A stretch of 64,000 bases of DNA from Lasioglossum baleicum (taxonomy: Eukaryota > Arthropoda > Insecta > Hymenoptera > Halictidae): positions 2,232,001-2,296,000 of the forward strand of contig NC_134943.1 of assembly GCF_051020765.1 (NCBI RefSeq), given 5' to 3'. Under the pieces are notes generated by a model. The model worked only from the letters and a program-made list of their open reading frames with translations. It was not told where the DNA came from and did not search any database. Shown here piece after piece: positions 26,401 to 38,982 of the stretch. Both the position numbers and the translations under genes were made by a program. Numbering within the stretch: position 1 is the first letter of the stretch; each line of letters starts with the position of its first letter.

Positions 26401-29400
26401 GTTCAAATATGTTTTTCAATATCAATTTCCGGTTGAAACATTTTTTTGTACAAAACAAACAGTATATGAATAAATTTATTTGTGGTTAAGTGAAACGATC
26501 TGTACAATTATGTTCTGGACAGCATGATCTCTAACATTTTAGAACAATAAATGTCTTTAGAATAATAAATTATATAGGTTTGAATTAGTTCTAACCCATT
26601 GTACATTGTTAAAATGTCGCTCGTGAATTGACCTATAGCAACACAGTTTGCATAATTTGTAACCTCTTTTCCCGAACAAATCTGCGAGTGACTGCATGTC
26701 GGAACGTTTGCGGAGAGCCGATTTCCGCGGTTACTCGACTCGTGTCTGTACCATTCGGCCCTCCCTTTTTCCACTTTGTGTGCGTGTTCGCGAATCACGG
26801 AAGCCGGGGGGATAGGGAAACTGAGCGAATCTGGTGCGAGCAAGACAGAGGAGAGAGCCGAAGGGAAGGGTGGTAGGTGTAGGCGAAGAAAGAACTATGC
26901 TTTTTGGCTTTCCTCCTTCCCGTTCGGGCGAGTTTTCGATAAAGTTTCGCGGTACTGGCAATATCTTTCGTCCGAGTCACGCTCGGTGAAAATGTTGTAT
27001 TGATTTACGAGCCGGTTATAAGCCAACCGACTGTACGCTGCTGCTGCTGCTACGAGGTTTGCGAGGAACAAAACGGTAGGGCGGGATGAAAGGGGAAAGA
27101 TAAAGAAAGAGTTTTGCGTCGGTAAAACGGAGCAATTGCCCGGCAGAGTGTACATATGTGTGTATGTGCGCTTCCGAACTCGCTCCTCCTCTACCCCCAA
27201 CCCTCGTCCGAATGTTTTTCCGGAAATCAACCGACTAGCCGATTCCTCCTCACCCTCTCGATGCGAATGTTGCGTAATGGGGGCCAGAAGAGAGGGTGTT
27301 TGTACTATACTTTCTAGCTATCAATGATATCGGCGATCAAAGCATGCAACGATCGTGCTTGCGATTTTTACCGGGGCCGCCTTTCGCTGACCGTTTCGAA
27401 TGTAAATGGCGAAACGCTGTCGAAGACACAAAGAACTTACCGGAAGTCGGTGGGACCACGGGGTTCGGCATGCCATTTAACGCGTGCGGCAATTGTCCTG
27501 TGGCTAACGCCGCCATCGGGTTGATGTACGTCCCCTGTGCTGTCGCAGCAGCCATGAGAGCCGCTTGCTGCTGTAAATAGATTTTCTATGTCGAATGCGT
27601 TTGCGTGGGAACATCATATAGTATCGATTAAACCCATAATATTCGACTTCTGCTCCCCGAAATGAGCTGTCGTTCCAAATCGGTTACCTACGCCTGTGAC
27701 GGACACAAAAAACTTTTAAAAATGCGATTTCTACAAATTTTTAAAATTTACCCTTGAGTACACCAAATTTTTAGAAATCAACGGTTTAATTGAAGTCAAT
27801 TCATTTTTATGAATTGAACAAATCACACAAAAATCTAGCTTTGAAGTGAACGAATAGAACGTGTGATTCTCGCAGCTGATTTCGAAAATTACAATTGTTC
27901 AAATGTGCCAGTTATTTAAACCGGAACCTTTCATACTGATGATGGAAATTGTTCGTTTTCTGTTTCCGAAAAAGAACTACGGTAGACATGAAAAAACTTC
28001 TATGATATGTACATCGTATAAAAAATAACTGTGCAGATTGTCTGCCATTTCGATTTATTGGTTTTCAAAATATGTTGCGTGCCATTTCTGAAAATGCTAT
28101 TTCGAGAAAAATAGATGTAACGTTATGAAAGCGGTTGCTACATATAATGAATGATCAGATTATTGATACTAGATTTTTTTTCAATTTATAGTTTTATTAA
28201 AATTATTTATCTTAATCGGAAGCAAAATTTCTTAATAAATCGGCGTAAGTGTTTCAGGTATATGGCTTTCGCATAAAAATGTTATGGAAACATCAGATTT
28301 TTCTGTTTCTACGTAGACGTAGGGGTAACCCGATAATATAACATTCTGCGCGTTTTCCGTTTCGTTGTTTGAAATATTTTGAGAGAAACAAGAAATTCCG
28401 TCTCCTATTACCGTTGCGCGGCGTTAACAGAGCATTATCGAATGTCGTCGATAATTTCTAACAAGACAGAAACTATTACAGGTTGTGATTCGTGATAACG
28501 AGGGCAACCAGACGGTAATGTGGTAACGCGAGAACCATTAACGGTAATGTGACCCACCTGAGCATAAGCGCCGTAAGCGCCGAACTGATTGAAGACAAAA
28601 GGGTGAAGGAGTCCCATGTTCCCGGCCATTTGCTGCATGCGTCTGTAGTGTCTGTCTTTCTCAGTATCTGCAAATTTTACCACTAAGCTGGATGACGCAC
28701 CCTGAAACACACATTTATTATTTACATTAATTGAGCCCTCGTTGAATCCTACAATGTAATTATTTATTTGCAACATTTATGTATTTCAGGTACGCATTAC
28801 GAATTATGCATAATTACTGCAACTTTAAAATGTTCTCTTGCGAACACTTATTTCAGTCATTCGCTCAGCACGTTAGAATTTATTATATTTCTCTCTATGT
28901 TTATATTAATGTGGGATCTTTAAAAAACAAAAAGAATCACGCACATCAATAATAATAATGTTATAAATATGATCTTAATATTCTAAAAATACTGCATTTT
29001 AGAAATCTTGCAAATTTTATACAAAATCAAAATAGCAAGATAAATCATAATTGATCCTTCAAGTAACAAACAATTTTCTACATTTATTTTCGAGGAACAA
29101 TGCTGATATAATACAAATAAAACAATAAATATAATATGAATAAATGATTCACATTTGATTCACCCATTTATTTGTATTATGTTACAATAATACGAATATA
29201 TTAAATGTAATATATTGTACTAAATTAATTCATCAGTGGATTGAAAAATTGCACACATAGTATTGTACTATAATTTACTAGAAAGATTACGACAAATGGT
29301 ATTGGCTCAGTGGTGGCTGTGGAGAATTGACTTCAGGATTTATTGTATCATGATCATATTTTTCGCGATACAAATTGTCGTTCTGTGACAAGCACGAGTT

Positions 29401-32400
29401 CGAAATTCAGGTTCAGATATTCCTGCCCGACGTCTCGCTTTGTAATTTTCATGAGACGAAGTGGCACAAGTTGCAATAGGATTACTTCCACCGAGCCAAA
29501 GCCACCATCATTTTCTAAAATCTCGTATTTTTCCGACAAAGTGTACAGTACTGCTGCGTTATAAATTTACGTGCTTGTGCGAAATTTTATAATGATCTTA
29601 CGTTGACTGTGCATGAAATTGAAAGGTAAATTCAGCTTAAAGATATTTTGGTTAATACAATTCCGTGATATAAGCTCTTTAGTCACTTTATGTTCTTTTA
29701 TTTTATATTAGTACGACGTGGACTGAGTTTCATGGAAGAAACTTTGTCATATGAGCTCCATTTATTGCAACAACCTAATATTTCAAAAAATGTTTTGTGG
29801 CATTTTTACCCTTTGAACTTTTGCAATATGCAATGGATTGCAGAAAATATGTTTTGACATATTTACATTATCTATAATGTAATAAAAATATATTACAAAT
29901 TTTAGTTATAATCCTTCAAGGTATAGGTACCAAAGTGAAGAAGCATTATCCGAAATCGATAAGCCAATTAATTATTTAGTAATGGTTACATTCTGTAAAT
30001 GGATTACAAGAATTGTAAGTATCCGAACAATAAGATTTGGGATTAAAAAAGAATACTTTTGTATTTTGAAAATTCATTTTTATACCGAAAAAATAATACT
30101 TTTGTACTTCAAGAGTTCCTTTTTGTAACGCAGAAGGTCTAGTGTTGTATTACCACAAGGGATAGAAAAAGATTGATAAAAATCACTTGCTTCCACATTG
30201 TCGTTAGGGGAGAATTTCCTCGCAAGGAAAAACATTAGAGTACGCGTTTCGGAACGTGGAAAAATCTTCCTCTTAAGACGTTTACGAAGACATGTACCTA
30301 AGGCGATGACAGTCTCGTCACACCTAAATTTTAAATGGAAAGGCAACAGGTGGCCAGTGGCCATTGTGGCTACAGGGAAAAGCACAGCTTTTGAGCTTCT
30401 GACGATATATTATATTCACGTCATCAATGCAAATGTTGGGCGTGTCTGCGCGAGTTTATATAAGGATGGTAATATTGTAACCTGTTGACGCGTTCGCTGA
30501 GATTCTAGTTCTTGTAATATATCACTATGAATTATTCTCCCTATTATTTCTTCAACGTAGTCCTTACAAATGCATACATATTGATAATATTCTTTAATGT
30601 CATTAAATATACTATGATCAATACTTATATAAGTGATATTTAATTGTTATTAATGCTTCGTAAAACTTCTATCGATTCATCCAATATTTTCCTTGTAATT
30701 CTCGTGAAATTATGGTGCAATTATTAACGGGTTCGTTCCACATGAAAAAATAAGCCGGTACTACACAATAAACCCTTTTCGCTTGATCCTCGTTTTTCAA
30801 AAAATTGAATTTGGAATTTTGTTGAGTTACACGTGCGCTTGGTTAACTCCCGACTGAATGCGCGTGGTATAATCGATAGGAGGTTATTCTACATGTGAAA
30901 ATAAGTAAAAAATGTAGAATAAAATTGTTTCGTTTAAAACCTTGTTTGCCAGGAAATCCAATTTAAAAATTTGTCAAGCACACCGGCAGTCGACTAAATC
31001 CCAACGGAACATGTTCAAACTCAATTTTTCAGAAAATGAAGCCTCGAACAAAAGCTCCCCATTCTACATTCCTGACTTATTTTCATATGTGGAATAACCC
31101 GTAGTCGATTTTATCTACATTTAGGTAGGAGTTGGCCAAGTGTACGTGTGCTTGACAAATATTTAATTTTGATTTCCTCGAAAACGAGGTTTCGGGTGAA
31201 CAAATTTGACTATATGCTCCCAACTTCTTTTTTTTTTTTGTAGAATTCTCCCGCGGACATGTTTTAACTATGTGTGAAGCTCATCACAATTGAGACAGAC
31301 TGTTCAAGCAATTTGAAAATTTTCGGGATAAATTGTTTCGTCCTGGCAGAATCATCATTTAACTAATTAAATCTACAGGATGTGCCCAAAATCGTAGTAC
31401 GAAGAAATACTGTATATGTAAAGCTCATCAAAGTTAACAGGTCGTGTTCGAATAATCCGAAAGTTTTAATTTTTCGTGATAAATCGTTCTGGCTGAAATT
31501 CTTCGCAATTTGAACGGAGGCACGTTTGTCTGTTTAGTATTATGATCCTACAGGTTTACGAATGAACGGCATGCGCGATAACATGTGTAACATGTTTACC
31601 GACGCCAGTCAGGTATTAAATGGAACAGGATGATCCAAAAATTGTTCGAATCGATTGTCCGTGTATTTTAATCAGCAACGATTTCGCAGCGAGCGATATC
31701 AACGCTGTCGCGCTGCACGCCGGTTATTGCATTCGCCACGAAAAACGCTTCTGTTATTACTATTTTCGTTTTACTTTGAACCCGTTACCGGAAACGTAGA
31801 GCTGACATTTGTGAAATATTTTACGAGTTCATCTGTTTTTTAAATCTTTGAACAGCGCCGTTACATATCACCGGCGAAACGACCTCCTATAAAAATTTGT
31901 AGATTTGATGGAATAGAGATGTAGCTATCGCGTAAAAGTTCGTTTGGTGAGACTTGTTAAATGAAAATAAATTGAAATACCCTGCGCCGTTAGTAGTAAT
32001 GTTTCCAGTCACTTAAACGACGATATTTTGTTGTATAAAAATAAAGATTCTACGTATCAATCGACTAGAATGTTTATTGTGAAATATTGCGTCCTTGCCA
32101 ACGAGTTCTCAGGCGTTTATTATGCTTTTTTTAGTAATTTTGATTTGAATGTTAGTAGAAAATTGATCCACTGTTAGTAAATAAATTGATCTATTTATTC
32201 CACATTTTCATTTTCAACTATCAAGCAAAGTTGGGTAGTAATCAATTAAAATTTTAACCAAGATTGATTGATTAATGTGTACGATTAAGGAAGCTAATCA
32301 TTGAAAAATCGACGATTGATTCAATCAATTGATGAAGTTAATCGTCAATCGTTGATTAAATTTTTGCCCAACTCTGCTATCAAGTCAGGAGGTTACTAAG

Positions 32401-35400
32401 TCGCTATCGAATTGTGAAAATATTTTTTAAATTGCAAAATATTTGCAACTTTGTTTAATGTTGTAATAAACGTCGCACGAAGTCCTTGAACAATCCCCAG
32501 GAAATTCCGTTGTTTCGTGACTCTAATATTAATTAACGCCAGCCATGTAAATTTAGGTATCAATATACACAGGGCGTGGTCGCCACGATGCAACCGTGTA
32601 TGACGTCAATGTTACCTGAATGAATAGAGTGAAATTTTTTGACCTGGGGTTTTGTTTCAGCGGAAAACAACGGGAAAGTTATCCTATAGTGCTTACAATA
32701 AGTAGAAACAATGAAAAATAGACAGATGTGCCAATCAATTCATTGGAAACCACGAAAACGTAGTGATTTTTAACTGAGTTCTCTCGAAAACGGACCACGG
32801 ACAAAAGAAGCGCGTTCTATGTTTTGAATTTAGTTTTACACGAGGAATTACCTTTTATCCAGCAATACCAATATTGCGGGTGTTTCGTGCGAGAATTGAA
32901 AGACAGGATTTAGGGTAGGTAGATAGAATTAGCGCTAGCCAATTCACTTCGTTTTTTTTAAAGAAAATATGTAGCTCTAGATAAATTTCTTTTGTTTTAA
33001 AGAATGTGTATAATCGTATATAGAACATCCAAAAATGATTGTAAATTGATTATCCTATTGCTACTGAATAAAAAGATGTGAAATTTCTTTACTAAAGACC
33101 GCCATTTTCCTTTCCCTGGTTGACGTTAAACTAATTACTACTTGAGATTGTTAATTCTAATTACTTTCTTAATGGTAATTCTTTATTTTGAGGATGTGCA
33201 AGTTTTTTTAGTATTTTCATAGGAGTTATAATTTTCGAAAAGTCCATTTAGAATAACTATTTTACACATATGCGTGTTTTTTGATACTCAGCAAAACTAA
33301 TTATAATGCTTGTGAAACGTTGGGATGTTTCTGCTGAAAGTAACATGTGTGTCTGACTCATGAACGCCATTTCTACTTGCAGCACAGGCAGTGATGAGAT
33401 ATTACTATACGGTCTTATCGTTTACTTGCGAATTAAACATGATGCGAAAAAAGTGAGCTGTAGTATAATAATTACATTTTTGGTAAATCAAAATATATCT
33501 AAAGTGTTTGTGAGACACAGAAATGAGAGTAAATATATGGAATAGTAATTAATAATTGGAAATCATTTTCATTTCTAATAAAATAACTTGTGTTCGCATT
33601 AATTTTAACAAATCCGGTATTTATACTGCGAATCTTTCGACAAATTCTCCATCAACTATAAGTAATTGAAATTAAATGAAAGAATTAATCATCTTAAGGA
33701 GTCGAAAATAAATAACAATATCCTGAACTTATTTTAATGTTTTTTTAGTTTTGTATTTGACCTTTTCATTTTGTCATAAATGCATAAGATCCGCAATCAA
33801 CTCGTATTCGTACCTCCTCGTCAATATGAATTTTTGCAAGATCCAGATAGAAGGTATTAAAAGTATGCTGTTTTCAAATTCGCGACAAGCGTGAATGAAT
33901 GACTCGAAGTAAAAGGTGCTCTCATTGGTATCGGCGGAACGCATTTTCATTAGCATTTTATGCAAAGCACCGTCGAGCCGGCGCGGCGTTCATGCGTGCG
34001 AACGTCGAATGCAATCTGCGTTCCGTGAATTGTGTTCCGGAAAGGATTCCTTGAGGAAAAGAGAGAGCCGCCTGGCCCGCGATTATTAGAAGTTTCGTTT
34101 ACTGCCAAGTCGAATATGACCAAACGCGCGAATAACCGCGGCGCACCACGGGAACCAGCATCCGGCCACAGTTTACAAGGCATAAAAGTTATGCAGGTTT
34201 CATGGTTGGATACAACTTTCCACATTACGGTAACTAATATCAAGAGTACCTGTGAAACTCATACCTGTTGTTTCCTTCCACTCACGGGAGAAACCTTAAA
34301 AAAGTATTGGAGTCAAGATACCTTGAACTTTAACGTTATTATTAAAACAAATTTAATATTGGGCGAACCTTGCATGTATACCAACGATTGCGGTAATTCA
34401 AGACAGATGTTCATCTTAATATTACATCCTGTAACTTCGCAATCTTTTACCTTTTACAGCATCACTTGTTATCGTTAGAAAATATTTAATGTGAATCATA
34501 GACAGATCTACAAAAGTGTTCATACACGCAGTTGAAATTTGTTGAATGTTAATGTCGATTTTTGATAATATTTTCATATTATATTATTATTAGTAGACTG
34601 TGGATTTTATGCATTTATGACAAAAATGGGTATGTACAATTTCAAACAGTGGACCTATGAAAAAGATTTAAGGCTACCAGTGTATAAGTTTCACGTTACC
34701 GAGATAATTAAAAGAAGAAAGAAATGTTTATTTAGCTCCTGTGTCTTTCCATCAATGCAAACATTTTTTATTTTGCATAAAGATCCGCAGTCTAATTATT
34801 AGGTTGTAACATAAATACATTCGATTCCAGGTAAAAGTGTGTGTGTATTTCTTATTTGTACCACCAAGAATCTCATAATGAATAAACCTTTTTCTTAATT
34901 TGATTTTTATAATGTAAGGAAAAGCCGTAAGGAAAAGCGGGTTTATTATAACGTATTTGGCCACACGGATAATCAAATGTTAACGACAAACGCGTTTGTC
35001 GCGGGCGCTCGTTTCGATCTGCCTTCTTTTTACAATTCGTTGGCGATTGTAATTTTACAATTCTTCTGTTATTTATGATTGTCTGTTTTTATGAATTTAG
35101 TTATTTATAGGGTTGCCTGTTAATACACACACATACATACATAAGACTCACAAATTAACAGGCATTATAAACAGCAGGAACTTGTGTATAAATGGTGCAC
35201 TACAGAATGAGACTGGGAGTAGTTCAGCAAAGTCTTTACGATCAAAATTTCAATAATCTCACAAAAGTTAGTCAGGTTATACCGTCGATGTAGGTACTGG
35301 TAAAATTGTTTTCACTACCCAATCCAATTATACATAATAAAAATATTTTCTCCAAACCAGCAAGGACAAAAAATTTGACAAAATCAAATTCGCACATTCC

Positions 35401-38400
35401 TAACAATCAAGTTCCAGTAAAACAGCGCGTAACACTCTTTGGCACATCCTGTACGCTAGGTAAGCACTTTATCTGCAGCCCCGTCGGTTCGTGCATTCCA
35501 ATCATAGTAAAACGAAACGAGGAAATATAAATGAACGACGCGAGCCGACGCGACGCGTCGCGGCGCGGTGCGGCGAGAGCGGAGAGCGAGCGTCGGCTTA
35601 TAAGCGTTTCACCGTGACAAAACCAGTGAACAAGAAAATTTTTCAGTCGCTTCGTTTGTTACAGCGACCCCCATTTTCTGGGGAACTCCGCAGAAGGAGG
35701 TTGACGGCGTCGGCGTCGAGGTCATTGGCGAACCGGGAAAAATTCGCGCGCGCGGCAAAAAATATTCAGGGGCGCTCTCCTTCGTAAAGCCGAGAAAAAT
35801 ATCGACAGGTCGCGAAGAGAGAGAAAGAGAGAGGATGGAGAGAACGAGAGAGAGAAAGCCGTAAAGAGGGAGATGACGTTTTGTATTCTCTCTACGAGCC
35901 GGAGCCGCTCGAACAACTCGTTATACGCGGTGAAAAGCATCGACGCGTGTTGTTGAGGAAAATAATTTGTCTCGCGTCGACAGCCTCGAAGCGTTGGAAG
36001 GCCTTCTCTCTGCGTACCGTCGGCGTCGCCGCTCGCGCGCTTGTCGGCCTGCTAAGTCGTGTAGCGTATGTGACATTTACGCGGTGGCACATATGTACAT
36101 ACACCCGATGCCGATGTACAGAGGCCAAGGGATCCCGCGGGGAGGGGGTAAGAAGGGTGCCGAGGTCGTATCAGAGCCAGTGAAGCCGAAGCCTCATTAT
36201 TGGGGGATTACGGTTCATTAATTCCGATCCAACGTTCTGAACTACACGCGAAAAGAAAAAGCCACCCCAAGCGATATTGCCGGGAGAACGTTTGAAGCTT
36301 CTACTTTCCGGCTCGTTATGTTTATCCCGTACACGGCACTGTTTAGGTTGTCTTTTTAAAACTCGCGACACGAAAGCAGTCTTATTATACCGTAGTTTCG
36401 TCTATACTTATGTATGGATGCGTCCTTATATACAGGGCGGATCACCACATATTACCACTTCGATTTACCCGACAATCGTTATTCGTAACGGAAAATGTTT
36501 CACGTAGAGTTGAATGGTATTAAGAGGGGCGCGTTAATAGTTTTCTTTTTGTAAGTAGACGCGTAGAGGACGTATGAAGATCATTTACTTTTATTTTAAA
36601 ATGAAAACATTTTTATTGCACCGCTTAACGCATCTTGATATTCTTTTCAAGAAAGTGTTAACCTATTTATGTGAAAAAATCATGTTTCAATTTAAAACAA
36701 AAAGTTAATGACCTTCGTATGTTCTCTACGCATCCACCTACAGAAAAACTATCAATGTAAGTTATGACACTTTCGACGATCATTTGCTATTTTGCGATTA
36801 AAAATTAATTTTGTTCATAATACAGTTGCTTGAATGAGATTCTTCATGGTTGAGTTGCAGAGATTTGTACGATCAAAAAGAATTCACGAAATATGTACTA
36901 AATTTTAACTCTGCAGTTTTGATTAAAGCGACTATAGCAATATAATATTAGTCCTTTGAAACATAGAACGTACAAAATACGTTTTAATTTCAGGAACCAG
37001 TAGAATAATATAAATTGTCGACGGATCAATACTGTGTTAGCGGATTACGTATTTTAAAATTATTGAGATGATGAAAATGCAACTGATTATGAGACAATTT
37101 GTTCCTATACTCCCTTGAGATTGCCAGTCTTTGAAAGTGACGTAGGTAGGTTCACAGAAGCGCGATAGTGCTGCAGACTTGGCAATGGAATGAAGCAATT
37201 ACCTACTCGATTGGAGGCTTTCCTGTTACCCGCGTCATCACACTTGCCAATTCGCCAGCTGGTAATTTCAATAGATACAACTGCAACCGCAAGACCCGCT
37301 GGATTGTCGATTGCTTCTTGCCCGCGTGATTCTGCATGGTAACACAAAATGAACGGACTAACCCAAAAAATCCAATTTTCGGACTTGATAAACGATATTT
37401 TGTGCAGATTTTTAGGACGCGGAAGATTTGAAGTAGTAATCACTGTGATACATTTGATCTTTCTATTTAACGATTCTACTAATTACATTACTTTGATATT
37501 GTGGGACTGTTTGGGGTCGATAGTCGACACTTAATATGTCATAGTTTATTCTTTCCTCTCTTATTATCTCTTCTGTCCATAATTTTTTTAATTTTCCTTA
37601 TTCACATTTTAACTACATAAATTATATTGTATTGTATTATAATTTATCTCAGTACGAATTGTACTGCAATTATGTTTTTCATATGTTCTCATATGTTCAC
37701 ATATTTCTAAAATAAAAATCCAGTACAAATATTGTTATATCATACCACGTTTATTTATGTTTTGTTCCAATATTCTTTCGTATTCATCATATAATATTAA
37801 TAAAACTAGACATTTTATATACAATTTGAACAAGTATGTGTAACATCTTTTGTGAACAATTCTGTGAGTTATTGTATATCATATATACAGCTAGAATTAT
37901 TAAATAATGCGAATGAAGAAAGACATTCCCGCCATACTGTGTTTACCGCTTTAAAAATACGAGAGTCCGAGAATCCGGCAAATGTTTCTTCTGTCAAACA
38001 TCCTCGTAATGAACGCACATATTTTCTCTCGAGGAAAATTGCTATTGGTACAACAATGCTGTAACTATATTCTGTTTGTAAAATATTTCTGGTGGATGAT
38101 ATTAAATATATAAGATGAAACAGTGGGATGATTCTATATGAAAAAATAAGTTAAAAATATCGAATATATTATTCTCATGTTAGATCAAAATTTTTAAAAA
38201 ATTATTATAATTCTCACATGCTCCTTTGGTTAAAATAAAATGCAATTTTTACTTTTACCATGAATACAACGTATCTCCGTCCGAGATCCATCAAGGGTAC
38301 TTCGACGAGAGAGGTCTCGTAGTTACAAGGGTAGCAGCACGAGGGGTTAAAGTGTAATCAATTCGCGAAGTTGTAAACCCTAGCCTAATATTATAATCTA

Positions 38401-38906
38401 CGCCCGTAAAATGTATTTAGCTGCCGTGCTACGGTACATCGAACGTTATCGCAGATCGATATATTTTCCTCGGCAGCGACCGTGTCCGAGCGGACGCTCG
38501 AGAGGGTTGTACTTTAATTTTCTCTAATTTCCATTTAATCAAGATAATAGCGATATTAAGAATCGTTCCGTAAGAACAACCATTCTTTTTAAAAGGGATA
38601 GAATTGTATCGGAGGACCTCCATGTCTCACGCTTGATCGCGTTTCTTTTTCTTCGACCGTACTTTTCCTTGCCCACGGGATTCAGTCTCTTGTTCTCTGA
38701 CTCCCGATACGAAAGACTCGCCAAACAAGTAACAGTTGTACCGAAGATAAAAGCAATGCAATTACGAGGCCGCCGAGGGAATTACTCAGGGAATGTCTTT
38801 AATTAAATGTTGGAAGCAGTTTCCGAGCCTCCGTTAATGCAGAGACAATTTCCTTCTATCCACTTTTCGCTCACTTCCTCGAAGAGAAAGGAACATCCGC
38901 CGAGGC

Positions 38907-38982
<76 letters not shown>

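Noticed and set aside
34594..34794. TA target duplication (Tc1/mariner) for the TAGACTGCGG MITEs
   Set aside because: TA is present at each end, but the flanks outside it show exact 8 bp duplications in three independent copies, so TA belongs to the element and hAT fits better.
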